From NCBI GenBank assembly GCA_902492065.1, contig CABUKE010000017.1:1-19644 (forward strand): DNA of 19,644 nucleotides, in the 5' to 3' direction. The position numbers were made by a program, and so were the translations under genes. The notes beneath the pieces were generated by a model. The model worked only from the letters and a program-made list of their open reading frames with translations, had not been told where the DNA came from and did no database searches. Positions 8,471 through 15,824 of this stretch are shown piece after piece (positions within the stretch are counted from its first letter, which is position 1; each line of letters begins with the position of its first letter). This DNA comes from an uncultured Eubacteriales bacterium (GTDB taxonomy: Bacteria > Bacillota > Clostridia > UBA1381 > UMGS1253).

Positions 8471-9201
8471 AAACGAAGGCTCCCCATTACATCGCCTATG
8501 CTCCCATGAATGACTAAGTCGGCCTCTGTGTCATACTGGGTCGGCGATTTATTAATTAATATAAGCTGATTTCCGCGAAAATAGCGGATAAGCCCTGCCG
8601 CCGGATACACCGACAGCGATGTTCCTCCCACAATCAAAACCTCTGCATTCTGGATAGCGTCAATCGATTTTTCGAGCGTTTCGCTGTTTAGGCTTTCCTC
8701 GTACAAAACGACATCCGGCTTAATAATGCCTCCGCAGGTGCAATGCGGTATTCCCTCGCTCTTCAAAATTGCCTCTACTGGATAGAATTTTCCACACTCC
8801 ATGCAGTAATTCCGATGTACGCTCCCATGCAGCTCGTAGACCGTCCTGCTTCCCGCCGCCTGATGCAAACCGTCGATATTCTGCGTCACCACAGCCCGCA
8901 GCTTTCCCTCCCGCTCCAGCTCCGCAGCAACAAGATGCGCTGTGTTAGGCTTCGCCTCAAGAAACAGCATCTTATTACGGTAAAAGCGAAAAAACTCCTC
9001 CGTATTACGCATAAAAAACGTATGCGACAGAATTGTTTCCGGGGGATACGCATATGATTGACGATATAAGCCGTCCTCGCTCCGGAAATCAGGAATGCCG
9101 CTTTCCGTTGAAACGCCCGCCCCACCAAAAAACACGGTATTGCCGCTCTCATGGATAATCTTTTGAAACCGCTCTATCCTGCTGCGCTGCCGTTCCTCCA
9201 T
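8467..9201 (-). CDS. Sir2-family NAD-dependent protein deacylase (sirtuin, CobB type)
   Basis: The protein has 244 residues, normal for a bacterial sirtuin. It shows the Rossmann signature GAGVSTESGIPDFR (27-40), QNIDGLH (107-113), catalytic His125 in ELHGS, and a small zinc module with Cys133 and Cys136 (YCMECG) and Cys154 and Cys156 (CTCGG). The second knuckle is C-x-C rather than C-x2-C. A GGTSLSVYPAAGL motif and a late INKSPT motif complete the NAD site. It removes acyl groups from lysines, using NAD and releasing nicotinamide and O-acyl-ADP-ribose. The start at 9201 has an AAAGGAAG ribosome site and lies 25 bases after the yjbQ stop. Overlap with the downstream metalloprotease implies co-translation. 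Confidence 0.95.
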   Translation of the reverse strand: MEERQRSRIERFQKIIHESGNTVFFGGAGVSTESGIPDFRSEDGLYRQSYAYPPETILSHTFFMRNTEEFFRFYRNKMLFLEAKPNTAHLVAAELEREGKLRAVVTQNIDGLHQAAGSRTVYELHGSVHRNYCMECGKFYPVEAILKSEGIPHCTCGGIIKPDVVLYEESLNSETLEKSIDAIQNAEVLIVGGTSLSVYPAAGLIRYFRGNQLILINKSPTQYDTEADLVIHGSIGDVMGSLRL

Positions 9202-9226
9202 TTTGCTCGCTTCCTTTCAGTTCGTA

Positions 9227-9616
9227 CTACACAACTTTTACATAAAATTTCCGGCTGCGCGGGCCGTCAAACTCACAGAAATAAATTCCCTGCCATATGC
9301 CGAGAACCAATCGTCCCGCCTCCACCATCACGCTTGCGCTGCTTCCGACACAGCTCGCCTTCAGGTGAGCTGACGAATTCCCCTCTGCATGCAAAAACTC
9401 TGCACGGTCTGGGAACGCCTTTCCAAATCCAAGCAGCATATCATGAATAACATCGGGGTCGGCGTTCTCATTGATAGTAATTCCGGCCGTTGTATGCGGA
9501 CAAAAGACAGTGCAAATTCCATCCGTAATTCCGCTCTTATCTACGGCCTCCTGCACCTGCCGTGTTATATTATAAAAATTTTCCCGTTCTGTCCTAAGCA
9601 TAAATTCCAGCATCAT
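9227..9616 (-). CDS. yjbQ: YjbQ/UPF0047 family protein (secondary thiamine-phosphate synthase type)
   Basis: The 129-residue product carries the UPF0047 hallmarks CPHTTAGITINENADPDV, the middle motif EGNSSAHLKASCVG and the C-terminal block GIWQGIYFCEFDGPRSRK. Family members are compact trimeric beta proteins; E. coli YjbQ has weak thiamine-phosphate synthase activity, while the physiological role is unsettled. I chose ATG 9616, which overlaps the upstream stop by four bases (ATGATG context) and has a G-rich ribosome site about a dozen bases away. ATG 9613 is equally possible. A longer frame starting at 9637 would add residues that do not fit the family's N-terminus. Confidence 0.9.
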   Translation of the reverse strand: MMLEFMLRTERENFYNITRQVQEAVDKSGITDGICTVFCPHTTAGITINENADPDVIHDMLLGFGKAFPDRAEFLHAEGNSSAHLKASCVGSSASVMVEAGRLVLGIWQGIYFCEFDGPRSRKFYVKVV

Positions 9617-9972
9617 TTTGTAACCCGTTCCCCCCATTCTGCTTCGCGGAACCCAACCAAAACATAAGAATCGCTAATCAGCATGGGACGCTTCACCAAC
9701 ATACCATCTTGAGCAAGCAGGCGGTATTGTTCTTCTTCACTCATCTGGCCCAGCTTATCTTTCAGCCCCATGGACTTGTACAGCAAGCCGCTCGTATTGA
9801 AAAACCGCTTCAATGGCAGGCCACTCCGCATATGCCACGCTTTTAATTCTTCTTGGTCCGGGTTTTGGAGCTTGATATCCCGCAATTCATATGGAATCCC
9901 ATGTTCATCGAGCCATTGTTTTGCCTTCTGACAGGTTGTACATTTTGGATAACACAAAAATAAATTTTTCAT
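9613..9972 (-). CDS. ArsC/Spx/MgsR-family thioredoxin-fold protein
   Basis: The protein has 119 residues, typical of the ArsC-Spx family. The redox motif CTTC spans residues 11-14 after a first strand (LFLCYPKC). The conserved KRPML segment with IS and VLVGF, characteristic of both arsenate reductases and Spx/MgsR regulators, is near the C-terminus. Whether it reduces arsenate, binds RNA polymerase as a thiol-stress regulator, or does something else cannot be decided from sequence. No ars genes are adjacent, which argues against a dedicated arsenic role. The start has a strong AAGGAAGGA ribosome site and follows a consensus promoter, so this is the first gene of the four-gene operon. Confidence 0.88.
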   Translation of the reverse strand: MKNLFLCYPKCTTCQKAKQWLDEHGIPYELRDIKLQNPDQEELKAWHMRSGLPLKRFFNTSGLLYKSMGLKDKLGQMSEEEQYRLLAQDGMLVKRPMLISDSYVLVGFREAEWGERVTK

Positions 9973-10008
9973 AACAAATCCTTCCTTTTCATGCAGAGAT
10001 TTTTTAAA

Positions 10009-10037
10009 ATTATATCTGATTCATTAATAAATGTCAA
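10009..10037 (-). promoter_or_regulatory. Consensus sigma-A promoter of the arsC-like/yjbQ/sirtuin/ygjP operon
   Basis: On the minus strand TTGACA (10032-10037) and TATAAT (10009-10014) are separated by exactly 17 bases. Both boxes match consensus at all six positions. The start of transcription should be near 10002, giving a leader of about 30 bases. Confidence 0.92.
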
Positions 10038-10093
10038 CTTTCCCGCCCCACTTCCAAAATGCTCCAAAATCCGTAAAATAATCAGAATGTTGT

Positions 10094-10122
10094 TTGCATT
10101 TCAAATTTTTGTATGATATAAT
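10094..10122 (+). promoter_or_regulatory. Extended -10 sigma-A promoter of the zinc-ribbon gene
   Basis: TTGCAT at 10094-10099, a 17-base spacer and TATAAT at 10117-10122 with a TGA just before it form an extended -10 promoter. The predicted leader to the ATG at 10204 is about 75 AT-rich bases. It diverges from the operon promoter, with about 56 bases between the two -35 boxes. Confidence 0.87.
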
Positions 10123-10203
10123 AGGACTATATAAATTATACAAAATTGTAAAATATTCAAATTTTTTATATACAAAATTTCATAGAATATGGAGGTGTGC
10201 AGA

Positions 10204-10824
10204 ATGCTAATACGCCATGAACGGTATGTTGGCTTCCGGTGTCCCGAGTGTGACAGGATCAACATAAAAAAAATCAGCATTTTCGACTTCTCCGGAAACA
10301 AAAGTGTCACACTTGGGTGCCATTGCAACACCTCCTACGTCAGCGTCACAGAAGGAAGGGGCCAATACAAGGTTTCCGCCCCCTGTCCCGCCTGTCTTGA
10401 ACTGCATGCCTTTACAGTCAAAAAGGCGGCCTTCTGGGACAAGAAAATTCTTAGCTTCCACTGTCCGCTGACTATGCTGGGCGCCTTTTGTATTGGAGAG
10501 TATGAAGAAGTTGTCAAAATGCTGAGCGTTTTTTCTCAGAAGATGGCCGACTTTTTTGCAGCGTATCACTTGGTGCCTGCTGGAGAAAAAGAAACGAATT
10601 ATGTTGACGAAGAGATTATGCTCGAATCCGTTGAGTATGTCTACTCTTTGGCTTTCTCTGGAAAAATACTCTGCCGTTGTGGGGAAAATGATATGCGTTT
10701 TCATCTTGTATCCGACCGGATTATCATTTCCTGCCAGAAGTGCGGACGCCGGGCGACGATTTTAGCCGACTCGGAACAATCTTTGTATACACTTTACAGT
10801 ATGGAAAACATTCTGCTCCAATAA
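10204..10824 (+). CDS. Cysteine-rich putative zinc-ribbon protein, function unknown
   Basis: I do not recognise a named family. The 206-residue protein has paired cysteine knuckles: C13-x2-C16 with C39-x-C41, C61-x2-C64 with later Cys87 and Cys96, and C157-x-C159 with C177-x2-C180. The first and last sets mirror each other (x2 then x, x then x2), as expected for two zinc ribbons around a middle helical segment (~95-155). There is no signal peptide or membrane segment, so it is probably cytoplasmic. The start is fixed by GGAGGTG at 10191-10197, 8 bases before ATG 10204. A strong promoter precedes it. It lies upstream of, and in the same direction as, fba, which has its own promoter. A role in nucleic-acid or protein binding would be a guess. 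Confidence 0.82.
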   Translation: MLIRHERYVGFRCPECDRINIKKISIFDFSGNKSVTLGCHCNTSYVSVTEGRGQYKVSAPCPACLELHAFTVKKAAFWDKKILSFHCPLTMLGAFCIGEYEEVVKMLSVFSQKMADFFAAYHLVPAGEKETNYVDEEIMLESVEYVYSLAFSGKILCRCGENDMRFHLVSDRIIISCQKCGRRATILADSEQSLYTLYSMENILLQ

Positions 10825-10916
10825 CAGAATCTGTACAAGTTTTTTCCTTTTTTTTATCCGTTCTTGTGAAAAACAGGAAAATAAATGCTGGGATTGAAAA
10901 ATTTTTAACAAAAGGG

Positions 10917-10944
10917 TTGTAATTTTACCGTTTCGTGGTATAAT
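10917..10944 (+). promoter_or_regulatory. Extended -10 promoter of fba
   Basis: TTGTAA at 10917-10922, a 16-base spacer and TATAAT at 10939-10944 preceded by TGG form an extended -10 promoter. The leader of about 30 bases includes a GAGGAG ribosome site at 10967-10972. Confidence 0.8.
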
Positions 10945-10981
10945 TTTATCGTAAATATAAATCTATGAGGAGTGATTAGGC

Positions 10982-11917
10982 ATGCCATTGGTAACAACAA
11001 AAGAAATGTTTAAAAAGGCATACGAAGGCGGCTACGCAATCGGCGCGTTCAACGTGAACAACATGGAAATCATCCAGGGTATCACGGAAGCAGCAAAGGA
11101 AGTAAAGGCTCCGCTGATTCTTCAGGTTTCTGCCGGTGCGAGAAAGTATGCCAACCATACTTATCTGGTAAAGCTCGTTGAAGCGGCTGAGATTGAAACA
11201 GGGCTTCCGATTGCGCTGCACTTGGACCACGGCGATTCGTTTGAGCTTTGCAAATCCTGCATTGACGGCGGTTTTACGTCGGTTATGATTGACGGTTCTC
11301 ACCTTCCGTACGAGGAGAATGTTGCCCTTACGAAGAAGGTTGTAGAATATGCGCACGACAAGGGCGTAGTTGTAGAGGGCGAGCTGGGCAGACTTGCCGG
11401 CATTGAAGATGCGGTTAATGTTTCCGCAGAAGATGCTTCTTATACACGTCCGGAAGAGGTTGTTGACTTCGTTTCCCGTACAGGGGTTGATTCGCTTGCT
11501 ATTGCAATCGGCACAAGCCACGGCGCATACAAGTTTAAGCCGGGTCAGAAGCCGCAGCTTCGCTTCGATATTCTCGATGAGGTTTCCAAGCAGCTTCCGA
11601 ATTACCCAATCGTACTGCACGGTGCATCCTCGGTAATTCCGGAGTATGTAAAGATGATTAACGATAACGGCGGCAATATGCCGGACGCAATCGGCATTCC
11701 GGAGGATATGCTCCGTCAGGCTGCGCGTTCCGCTGTTTGCAAAATCAACATTGACTCGGATCTGCGTCTTGCTATGACCGGCACGATTCGCAAGTATTTT
11801 GCAGAGCATCCGGAGCACTTTGACCCGAGACAGTACCTCGGACCCGCAAGAGAGGCAATCAAGGATTTGGTTAAGAAAAAGATTGTTAATGTACTCGGCT
11901 GCGACGGCAAAGCGTGA
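10982..11917 (+). CDS. fba: Class II fructose-1,6-bisphosphate aldolase
   Basis: The 311-residue cytoplasmic enzyme interconverts fructose-1,6-bisphosphate with dihydroxyacetone phosphate and glyceraldehyde-3-phosphate in glycolysis and gluconeogenesis. It shows the class II motifs: LHLDHGDS with catalytic Asp82 and zinc ligand His83, EGELGRLAG with Glu134, GTSHGAYK with His180 and VLHGASS with His213. NIDSDLR near the C-terminus contributes to phosphate binding. Length and full motif set indicate an intact enzyme. Codon choice looks more restricted than in neighbouring genes, as in highly expressed genes. That bias also leaves the opposite strand open over the whole gene. GAGGAG sits 9 bases before the ATG, and a strong hairpin ends the transcript. 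Confidence 0.97.
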   Translation: MPLVTTKEMFKKAYEGGYAIGAFNVNNMEIIQGITEAAKEVKAPLILQVSAGARKYANHTYLVKLVEAAEIETGLPIALHLDHGDSFELCKSCIDGGFTSVMIDGSHLPYEENVALTKKVVEYAHDKGVVVEGELGRLAGIEDAVNVSAEDASYTRPEEVVDFVSRTGVDSLAIAIGTSHGAYKFKPGQKPQLRFDILDEVSKQLPNYPIVLHGASSVIPEYVKMINDNGGNMPDAIGIPEDMLRQAARSAVCKINIDSDLRLAMTGTIRKYFAEHPEHFDPRQYLGPAREAIKDLVKKKIVNVLGCDGKA

Positions 11918-11930
11918 GTTTTTCATGAAT

Positions 11931-11963
11931 AAAAAAGAACCTGTCAAAGACAGGTTCTTTTTT
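11931..11963. terminator. Strong hairpin terminator after fba
   Basis: GAACCTGTC (11937-11945) pairs with GACAGGTTC (11949-11957) around an AAA loop. An A-run lies on the left and a T-run on the right, so the hairpin works in both directions. It ends fba and also the opposing membrane-protein gene that stops at 11968. Confidence 0.95.
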
Positions 11964-11967
11964 ATTC

Positions 11968-12384
11968 TTAATCACGCCGCTCCGGCTCCTTTTTCTCCTT
12001 TGGAACATAATCGCCCAAAACCATCCACGACTTGACGTAGTCTTCATTTTTTACTTCGACCTCGTTTTTCTTGTCCCGCCGTGCACATAACCCCATATAT
12101 CCCAGCCAGTTACCAAACAATGCAATCGTTGCAGAAACAGGCAGATACATCCATTCAAACGGATAAAAGATACACACCGCTGGCAGAAACATTACAAGAA
12201 CGCAGAGTGGAAGCATGATGTTAAATCCGCGAAACATCCCGTAAAAGTAACCGCTCACCAGGCACAGGCCATAAACGACTGCCCCAACTGCGAGGTCCTC
12301 CCGCAGTCCAATCAGCGGCGGAATGTACATGGCCAGCGCAAGCAAAATTAGAATATACCAGATTTGTTTCAGCTTTTTCAGCAT
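11968..12384 (-). CDS. Small four-helix membrane protein, function unknown
   Basis: The 138-residue product has four hydrophobic segments, at about residues 8-27, 31-51, 57-76 and 79-99. A charged, lysine- and glutamate-rich tail of about 38 residues follows and is presumably cytoplasmic. No catalytic motif is visible and I do not recognise a family. The start at 12384 has an AAAGGGGG ribosome site. It has its own promoter, although it follows the SLH gene on the same strand with a 69-base gap, so it may be transcribed independently. Its stop lies next to the bidirectional fba terminator. Confidence 0.75.
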   Translation of the reverse strand: MLKKLKQIWYILILLALAMYIPPLIGLREDLAVGAVVYGLCLVSGYFYGMFRGFNIMLPLCVLVMFLPAVCIFYPFEWMYLPVSATIALFGNWLGYMGLCARRDKKNEVEVKNEDYVKSWMVLGDYVPKEKKEPERRD

Positions 12385-12406
12385 AGATACCGCCCCCTTT
12401 GCTCAG

Positions 12407-12435
12407 ACGATATCATATTTGGGATACCCTGTCAA
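12407..12435 (-). promoter_or_regulatory. Probable sigma-A promoter of the small membrane protein gene
   Basis: On the minus strand TTGACA (12430-12435) matches the consensus -35 box. After 17 bases, TATCGT (12407-12412) matches the -10 box at four of six positions. Transcription would start about 15 bases before the ATG at 12384. Confidence 0.6.
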
Positions 12436-12453
12436 GTCCGTGGTAAAGAAAGC

Positions 12454-13815
12454 CTACCGTTTGTAATCAATCACAATAACATCAGTAATGGTATCCTTTT
12501 TTGCGCGGATAAAGATAAAATCGTGATTAAACTCGTATGTTCCCTGTAAATCTCGCAAATCAAGCGGCTGGAAGCGTTTCTTTTCGCTGTTCTGATACGC
12601 CTCATAGACAGAAAGCCGCGCCGTATCCGGCACTACCAGAGCCGCGTCCGAATAATCGCCAAATTCCATGTTGACAATGACACCCTCATCGGATTCTTTC
12701 GTTTTTGTAATCCTTCCAAAATATACTGTGTCGATCCCATATGCATCGCTGTTTGAGAATTTCCAGCGCTGGCTCGCCGGGAATTTAATCAAATCATTTA
12801 ATGCAGCGGTATCAGACGGCGCAGCCGTTCCCGGGCTGTAAATCACAAACAAAGTACAAACCTGCCCGTTGGCACGAGTATCAAATAACATCAAATCGCC
12901 GCAGGAGAGCTGATTAAGCGCTGTTTTTACGCCACCAACCTCGACATCTTCTGAAAGGAAGAGCGGTTCCTCAACCACAGTGCTGCCAAAGGCGTAATAG
13001 AGCGCATAGCCTCGCTCACCGTCCATGGATGTCTGAGCAATGCTGACCATACTGATTAAGTCCTCCGCCGTTTTCGGTGTTGCTGCTGGCGTCGCAGTTG
13101 GTGTCGCACTAGGAGTTGCACTCGGGGTTACAGTTGGCGTCGCACTCGCCGTCGGCGTTGGGCTTGTTTCCGCCTCCATCTGCCGCTTCAACTCCCGCGC
13201 ACGGTCTAACAGGACAACGGCCTCTGCGCGTGTAACACGATCTTTCGGGCGCAGCGTTCCATCGTCGTAGCCTTTGATTAACCCAAGCTCATATGCTCGC
13301 GCTATCTGCACAACCAACTTCTGATTGATATCTGCACAATCGCTAAATATGCTATCCAGCGCGCTGGTATCCTGTTCTTCATCAGATACAGGCAAAATAT
13401 TGACCAACGCAGCCGCAATCTCTTCCCGGGTAGCTTCCCTCTCCGGCGCATAGCTACTTTCGCCTATGGTTTCGTCTAACACACTCATGGCGACTGTATA
13501 CTCGTCTGCCGCCAGTATGTACGGTGCGGCCCAGTAGTCATCTGCTACATCCTGGTAGGGACTTGCTTCCTCGCCAAGCGGCAACTCAAATGTAAGGGCA
13601 AACATCTTTGCAAATTCCGCCCGCGTCACCGCGTCGTCCGGTGCAAAGATACCGTCGTCCTTTCCTTCAATGATTCCTTCCTCGCTGAAGCGTTCAATCG
13701 CGTCCCGTGCCCAGTCATACCCTTCTCCCACGTCGGAAAATGCCGCCGCATACGCCGCCGCAGCAAAAGAAACCAGCATGGTCACGGTCAAAAAAATTGC
13801 TGTTACTTTTTTCAT
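12454..13815 (-). CDS. SLH-domain S-layer-anchored protein with an uncharacterised C-terminal domain
   Basis: The 453-residue secreted protein begins with a signal peptide (MKKVTAIFLTVTMLVSF, AYA cleavage, ~25 residues). Three S-layer-homology repeats follow: ~25-78 (FSDV, TRAEFAKM), ~85-142 (TREEIAAAL, degenerate) and ~155-210 (GYDDGTLRPKDRVTRAEA). SLH triplets bind pyruvylated secondary wall polymer and hold proteins on the cell surface. A Thr/Pro/Ala/Ser linker (~213-250) leads to a ~200-residue C-terminal region rich in beta pattern that I do not recognise. The start is ATG 13815; a frame-compatible GTG at 13824 lies inside the GAGGTG ribosome site, so it is not the start. It follows the dipeptidase gene by 66 bases with no clear promoter between, so it is probably co-transcribed. 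Confidence 0.9.
   Translation of the reverse strand: MKKVTAIFLTVTMLVSFAAAAYAAAFSDVGEGYDWARDAIERFSEEGIIEGKDDGIFAPDDAVTRAEFAKMFALTFELPLGEEASPYQDVADDYWAAPYILAADEYTVAMSVLDETIGESSYAPEREATREEIAAALVNILPVSDEEQDTSALDSIFSDCADINQKLVVQIARAYELGLIKGYDDGTLRPKDRVTRAEAVVLLDRARELKRQMEAETSPTPTASATPTVTPSATPSATPTATPAATPKTAEDLISMVSIAQTSMDGERGYALYYAFGSTVVEEPLFLSEDVEVGGVKTALNQLSCGDLMLFDTRANGQVCTLFVIYSPGTAAPSDTAALNDLIKFPASQRWKFSNSDAYGIDTVYFGRITKTKESDEGVIVNMEFGDYSDAALVVPDTARLSVYEAYQNSEKKRFQPLDLRDLQGTYEFNHDFIFIRAKKDTITDVIVIDYKR
13076..13169 (-). repeat. Degenerate coding repeat for a Thr-Pro-Ala-Ser linker
   Basis: About a dozen short units encoding variations on A-T-P-T and S-A-T-P run through the SLH gene. They form an extended, probably flexible or O-glycosylated spacer between the wall-binding repeats and the C-terminal domain. 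Low-complexity DNA of this kind can change length by slippage. The repeat is protein-level, not a CRISPR or mobile element. Confidence 0.8.
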
Positions 13816-13821
13816 ATGTAT

Positions 13822-13827
13822 CACCTC
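13822..13827 (-). promoter_or_regulatory. Ribosome site GAGGTG that decides the SLH gene start
   Basis: GAGGTG on the minus strand lies 6 bases before ATG 13815. The GTG within it is in frame and could be mistaken for a start, which would add three residues. Confidence 0.85.
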
Positions 13828-13881
13828 TCTGACTATTTAGACGCATATGCGCGCCCTGTGGTTCCCCCGCTTGTTATATAT

Positions 13882-14823
13882 TCACTTCAACACTTCCCCA
13901 ATCAGCCGCAGCATATTCCCGCCTGCAATCTTGGCGACCTGCTCCTCGGAATAATTGCGCGCAAGCAGCCGCTCCAGCAACATATAGACCTCCTCCACAC
14001 CGCGCAGGTCGGCCGGCGTATCCGATATTCCGTCAAAGTCGCCGCCAAGTCCCACATGGTCCTCGCCGCCAAGCTCCATAAAGTGCTCAATATGCCGAAC
14101 AAGGTCGTCGATTGTCGCCGTGCCTCTGCTTTTAATAAACAGTGGGCAGTAATTCATCCCCACGACACCGTCCGCCTCGCATAACGCGCGGAACTGTTTA
14201 TCCGTCAGATTGCGCGCATGCGCGCACACAGCCGCCGAATTGGAATGAGAGGCCATAACCGGCGCGCTACTCGTTTCCAGAACGTCCCAAAAAGTCTTTT
14301 CCGACGCATGGGAAACGTCGACCAGCATCCCCAACCGGTTCATCTCCGCCACAAGTGTCCTCCCATACCCGGTCAAACCTGTGCGCGGATGCTTCTCCCC
14401 CGCTCCGGTTGCAATACAGTTGGTGTTGTTCCACGTGAGCGTCACCGCCCGCACACCCCGGCTATAGTATTGCCGGAGCTTGTCAAGGCTATCGATAAAG
14501 TCTGCACCCTCAATGGTAAGCAGGGCCGCCGTCTTTTCTGCCGACCAAGCCCGCATAACGCCGGCATAATCTTGTACAGGCGTGATCTGTTCGCGATTTT
14601 CCTCTATTTCTGCTTCAAAATGGGCAATGATTTCGCATGCCTTTTTCTCCTGCGCCACAACGCCCTCCGCCGCGTCGGCCCATACGGCAAAAAACTGCAG
14701 CCAATTTTGGTAGAGCCGCATACGCGGCAAGTCAAGGTGTCCTGCGCTGTGCTTCAAACTTGTCGGTTGATAAATCTGTCCTACCGTGTCGCAGTGCGCG
14801 TCCACAATTTGATACGGATACAT
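13882..14823 (-). CDS. M19 family membrane-dipeptidase-type metallopeptidase
   Basis: The 313-residue enzyme has the M19 (renal dipeptidase-like) metal motifs: DAHCDT with His10 and Asp12 at the N-terminus, a bridging Glu in LLTIEGAD, LVDVSHAS, a VMASHSN histidine and GLGGDFDG near the C-terminus. These bind two zinc ions that hydrolyse dipeptides, often with D-amino acids at the C-terminal side. No signal peptide is present, so the enzyme is probably cytoplasmic and may recycle peptides. The start is ATG 14823, sharing one base with the yraN stop (TGATG) and preceded by an excellent GAGGAGGAA site at 14829-14837. A GTG at 14826 would add one residue. Confidence 0.95.
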   Translation of the reverse strand: MYPYQIVDAHCDTVGQIYQPTSLKHSAGHLDLPRMRLYQNWLQFFAVWADAAEGVVAQEKKACEIIAHFEAEIEENREQITPVQDYAGVMRAWSAEKTAALLTIEGADFIDSLDKLRQYYSRGVRAVTLTWNNTNCIATGAGEKHPRTGLTGYGRTLVAEMNRLGMLVDVSHASEKTFWDVLETSSAPVMASHSNSAAVCAHARNLTDKQFRALCEADGVVGMNYCPLFIKSRGTATIDDLVRHIEHFMELGGEDHVGLGGDFDGISDTPADLRGVEEVYMLLERLLARNYSEEQVAKIAGGNMLRLIGEVLK

Positions 14824-15197
14824 CACAATTCCTCCTCAAATGCGTTCTCCAAATAAGTAATCTGCATCACTTCCACAGACTCCCTGTCCATGCGGAAATA
14901 AACCTCCGCCACATCGAACCGGACTGCCGCCTCAATATCCCATTCGGCCAAAAACCGTTTGGCGGCCAGAATCAATTTTCTTTGCTTTACCGGTGTGACT
15001 GCCGCGGCAGGCACGGCGAACCGGCTGCTTTGCCGCGCCTTCACTTCCACAAATACAATGTATTCCCCCTCGCGCGCAATGATGTCGATTTCACCCTCGC
15101 GGCAGGTATAGTTTTCTGCCAGCACCTGCGCCCCGCGCCTTTGCAGGTCGGCGCTGACCGCCTGCTCACATGCCCGCCCGATTTGCCGTGTGTTCAT
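14823..15197 (-). CDS. yraN: YraN family (UPF0102) endonuclease-fold protein
   Basis: The 124-residue protein matches UPF0102 in length and motifs: GRACEQAVSADLQRRGAQVL, then GEIDIIAREGEYIVFVEVKAR. Asp38, Glu51 and Lys53 form the PD-(D/E)xK nuclease signature. The family has a Holliday-junction-resolvase-like fold; its cellular substrate is not settled. Its ATG overlaps the rnhB stop by four bases, and the rnhB-yraN pairing is common in bacteria, which supports both calls. It is followed by the dipeptidase gene with a one-base overlap, so all three genes are coupled. Confidence 0.95.
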   Translation of the reverse strand: MNTRQIGRACEQAVSADLQRRGAQVLAENYTCREGEIDIIAREGEYIVFVEVKARQSSRFAVPAAAVTPVKQRKLILAAKRFLAEWDIEAAVRFDVAEVYFRMDRESVEVMQITYLENAFEEEL

Positions 15198-15820
15198 TTC
15201 ACGTACTCCTTCACGCCTTTAAAGGTTTTCCGATGGATTGGGCACGGGCCGAACTGTTGAATTAGTTCCCGGTGACGCGCCGTCCCATATGCCTTATGCT
15301 TTTCAAATTCATACTGCGGATACAGCTCCGCCATCTCGCGCATATAACGGTCCCGGCTCACCTTTGCCAGTACGGACGCCGCCGCAATGGACAGCGACTG
15401 GTCGTCCCCGCCGACAATCGTTTGATACGGAAAGGCGTCAAAGCCCTTCGCCCGGTTCCCGTCAATAAGCAGATAGTCCGGCTGCACCGGGAGCGCCGCC
15501 ACTGCGCCGCGCATTGCCTCAAAGGTCGCTTCCAGGATGTTGATTTCATCAATCCGTGCGCTGTCAACTGCAAAAATGCCATATGCCTCTGCCTTTTCCA
15601 GTATTACGTCATAGAGCTCCTCACGCTTTTTCTCACTCAGCTTTTTGGAATCGCGCAGGCCGTCGATCTGGCACCCGCGTGGCAGTATGACCGCCGCCGC
15701 ATAGACGCTTCCCGCAAGCGGGCCGCGACCGGCCTCGTCAATCCCGGCAATTGCCGTATAACCCTGCTTCCAGAGCTTATTTTCATAAAACAGCATATCT
15801 TTTTCTTCTGTCTTTGCCAT
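15194..15820 (-). CDS. rnhB: Ribonuclease HII
   Basis: The 208-residue enzyme cuts RNA in RNA-DNA hybrids and removes single ribonucleotides from DNA. It has the type II signature GIDEAGRGPLAG with Asp28 and Glu29, a LLIDGN aspartate and SIAAASVLAKVSRDRYM with the fourth acidic residue. KAYGTARHRELIQQFGPCPIHRKTF is cut here into its recognisable parts: KAYGT and a C-terminal HR-x-F. The start is ATG 15820, 9 bases downstream of a GAAAGGGAG site. The frame extends upstream to 15889 but those residues overlap the preceding gene and do not resemble the family. It starts 4 bases after the stop of the QueG-like gene and is clearly in the same operon. Confidence 0.96.
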   Translation of the reverse strand: MAKTEEKDMLFYENKLWKQGYTAIAGIDEAGRGPLAGSVYAAAVILPRGCQIDGLRDSKKLSEKKREELYDVILEKAEAYGIFAVDSARIDEINILEATFEAMRGAVAALPVQPDYLLIDGNRAKGFDAFPYQTIVGGDDQSLSIAAASVLAKVSRDRYMREMAELYPQYEFEKHKAYGTARHRELIQQFGPCPIHRKTFKGVKEYVK

Positions 15821-15824
15821 AGCG

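Noticed and set aside
10825..10870. Possible terminator after the zinc-ribbon gene (ACAGAATCTGT followed by T-runs)
   Set aside because: The stem is only four or five pairs with almost no loop, too weak to call although the T-runs are suggestive.
10976..11947. Minus-strand open frame of 323 codons covering all of fba
   Set aside because: It results from fba codon bias, which avoids stop codons on the reverse strand. The predicted protein resembles nothing, and it begins beyond the fba terminator without a promoter.
13076..13169. Short repeated DNA units resembling a tandem array
   Set aside because: Units are degenerate, without spacers, and encode a Thr/Pro linker in frame in the SLH protein. 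It is neither a CRISPR nor a mobile element.
13846..13865. CGCATATGCG palindrome between the dipeptidase and SLH genes
   Set aside because: A perfect 10-base palindrome with no T-run or promoter nearby; it is short enough to be chance and too small for a terminator.
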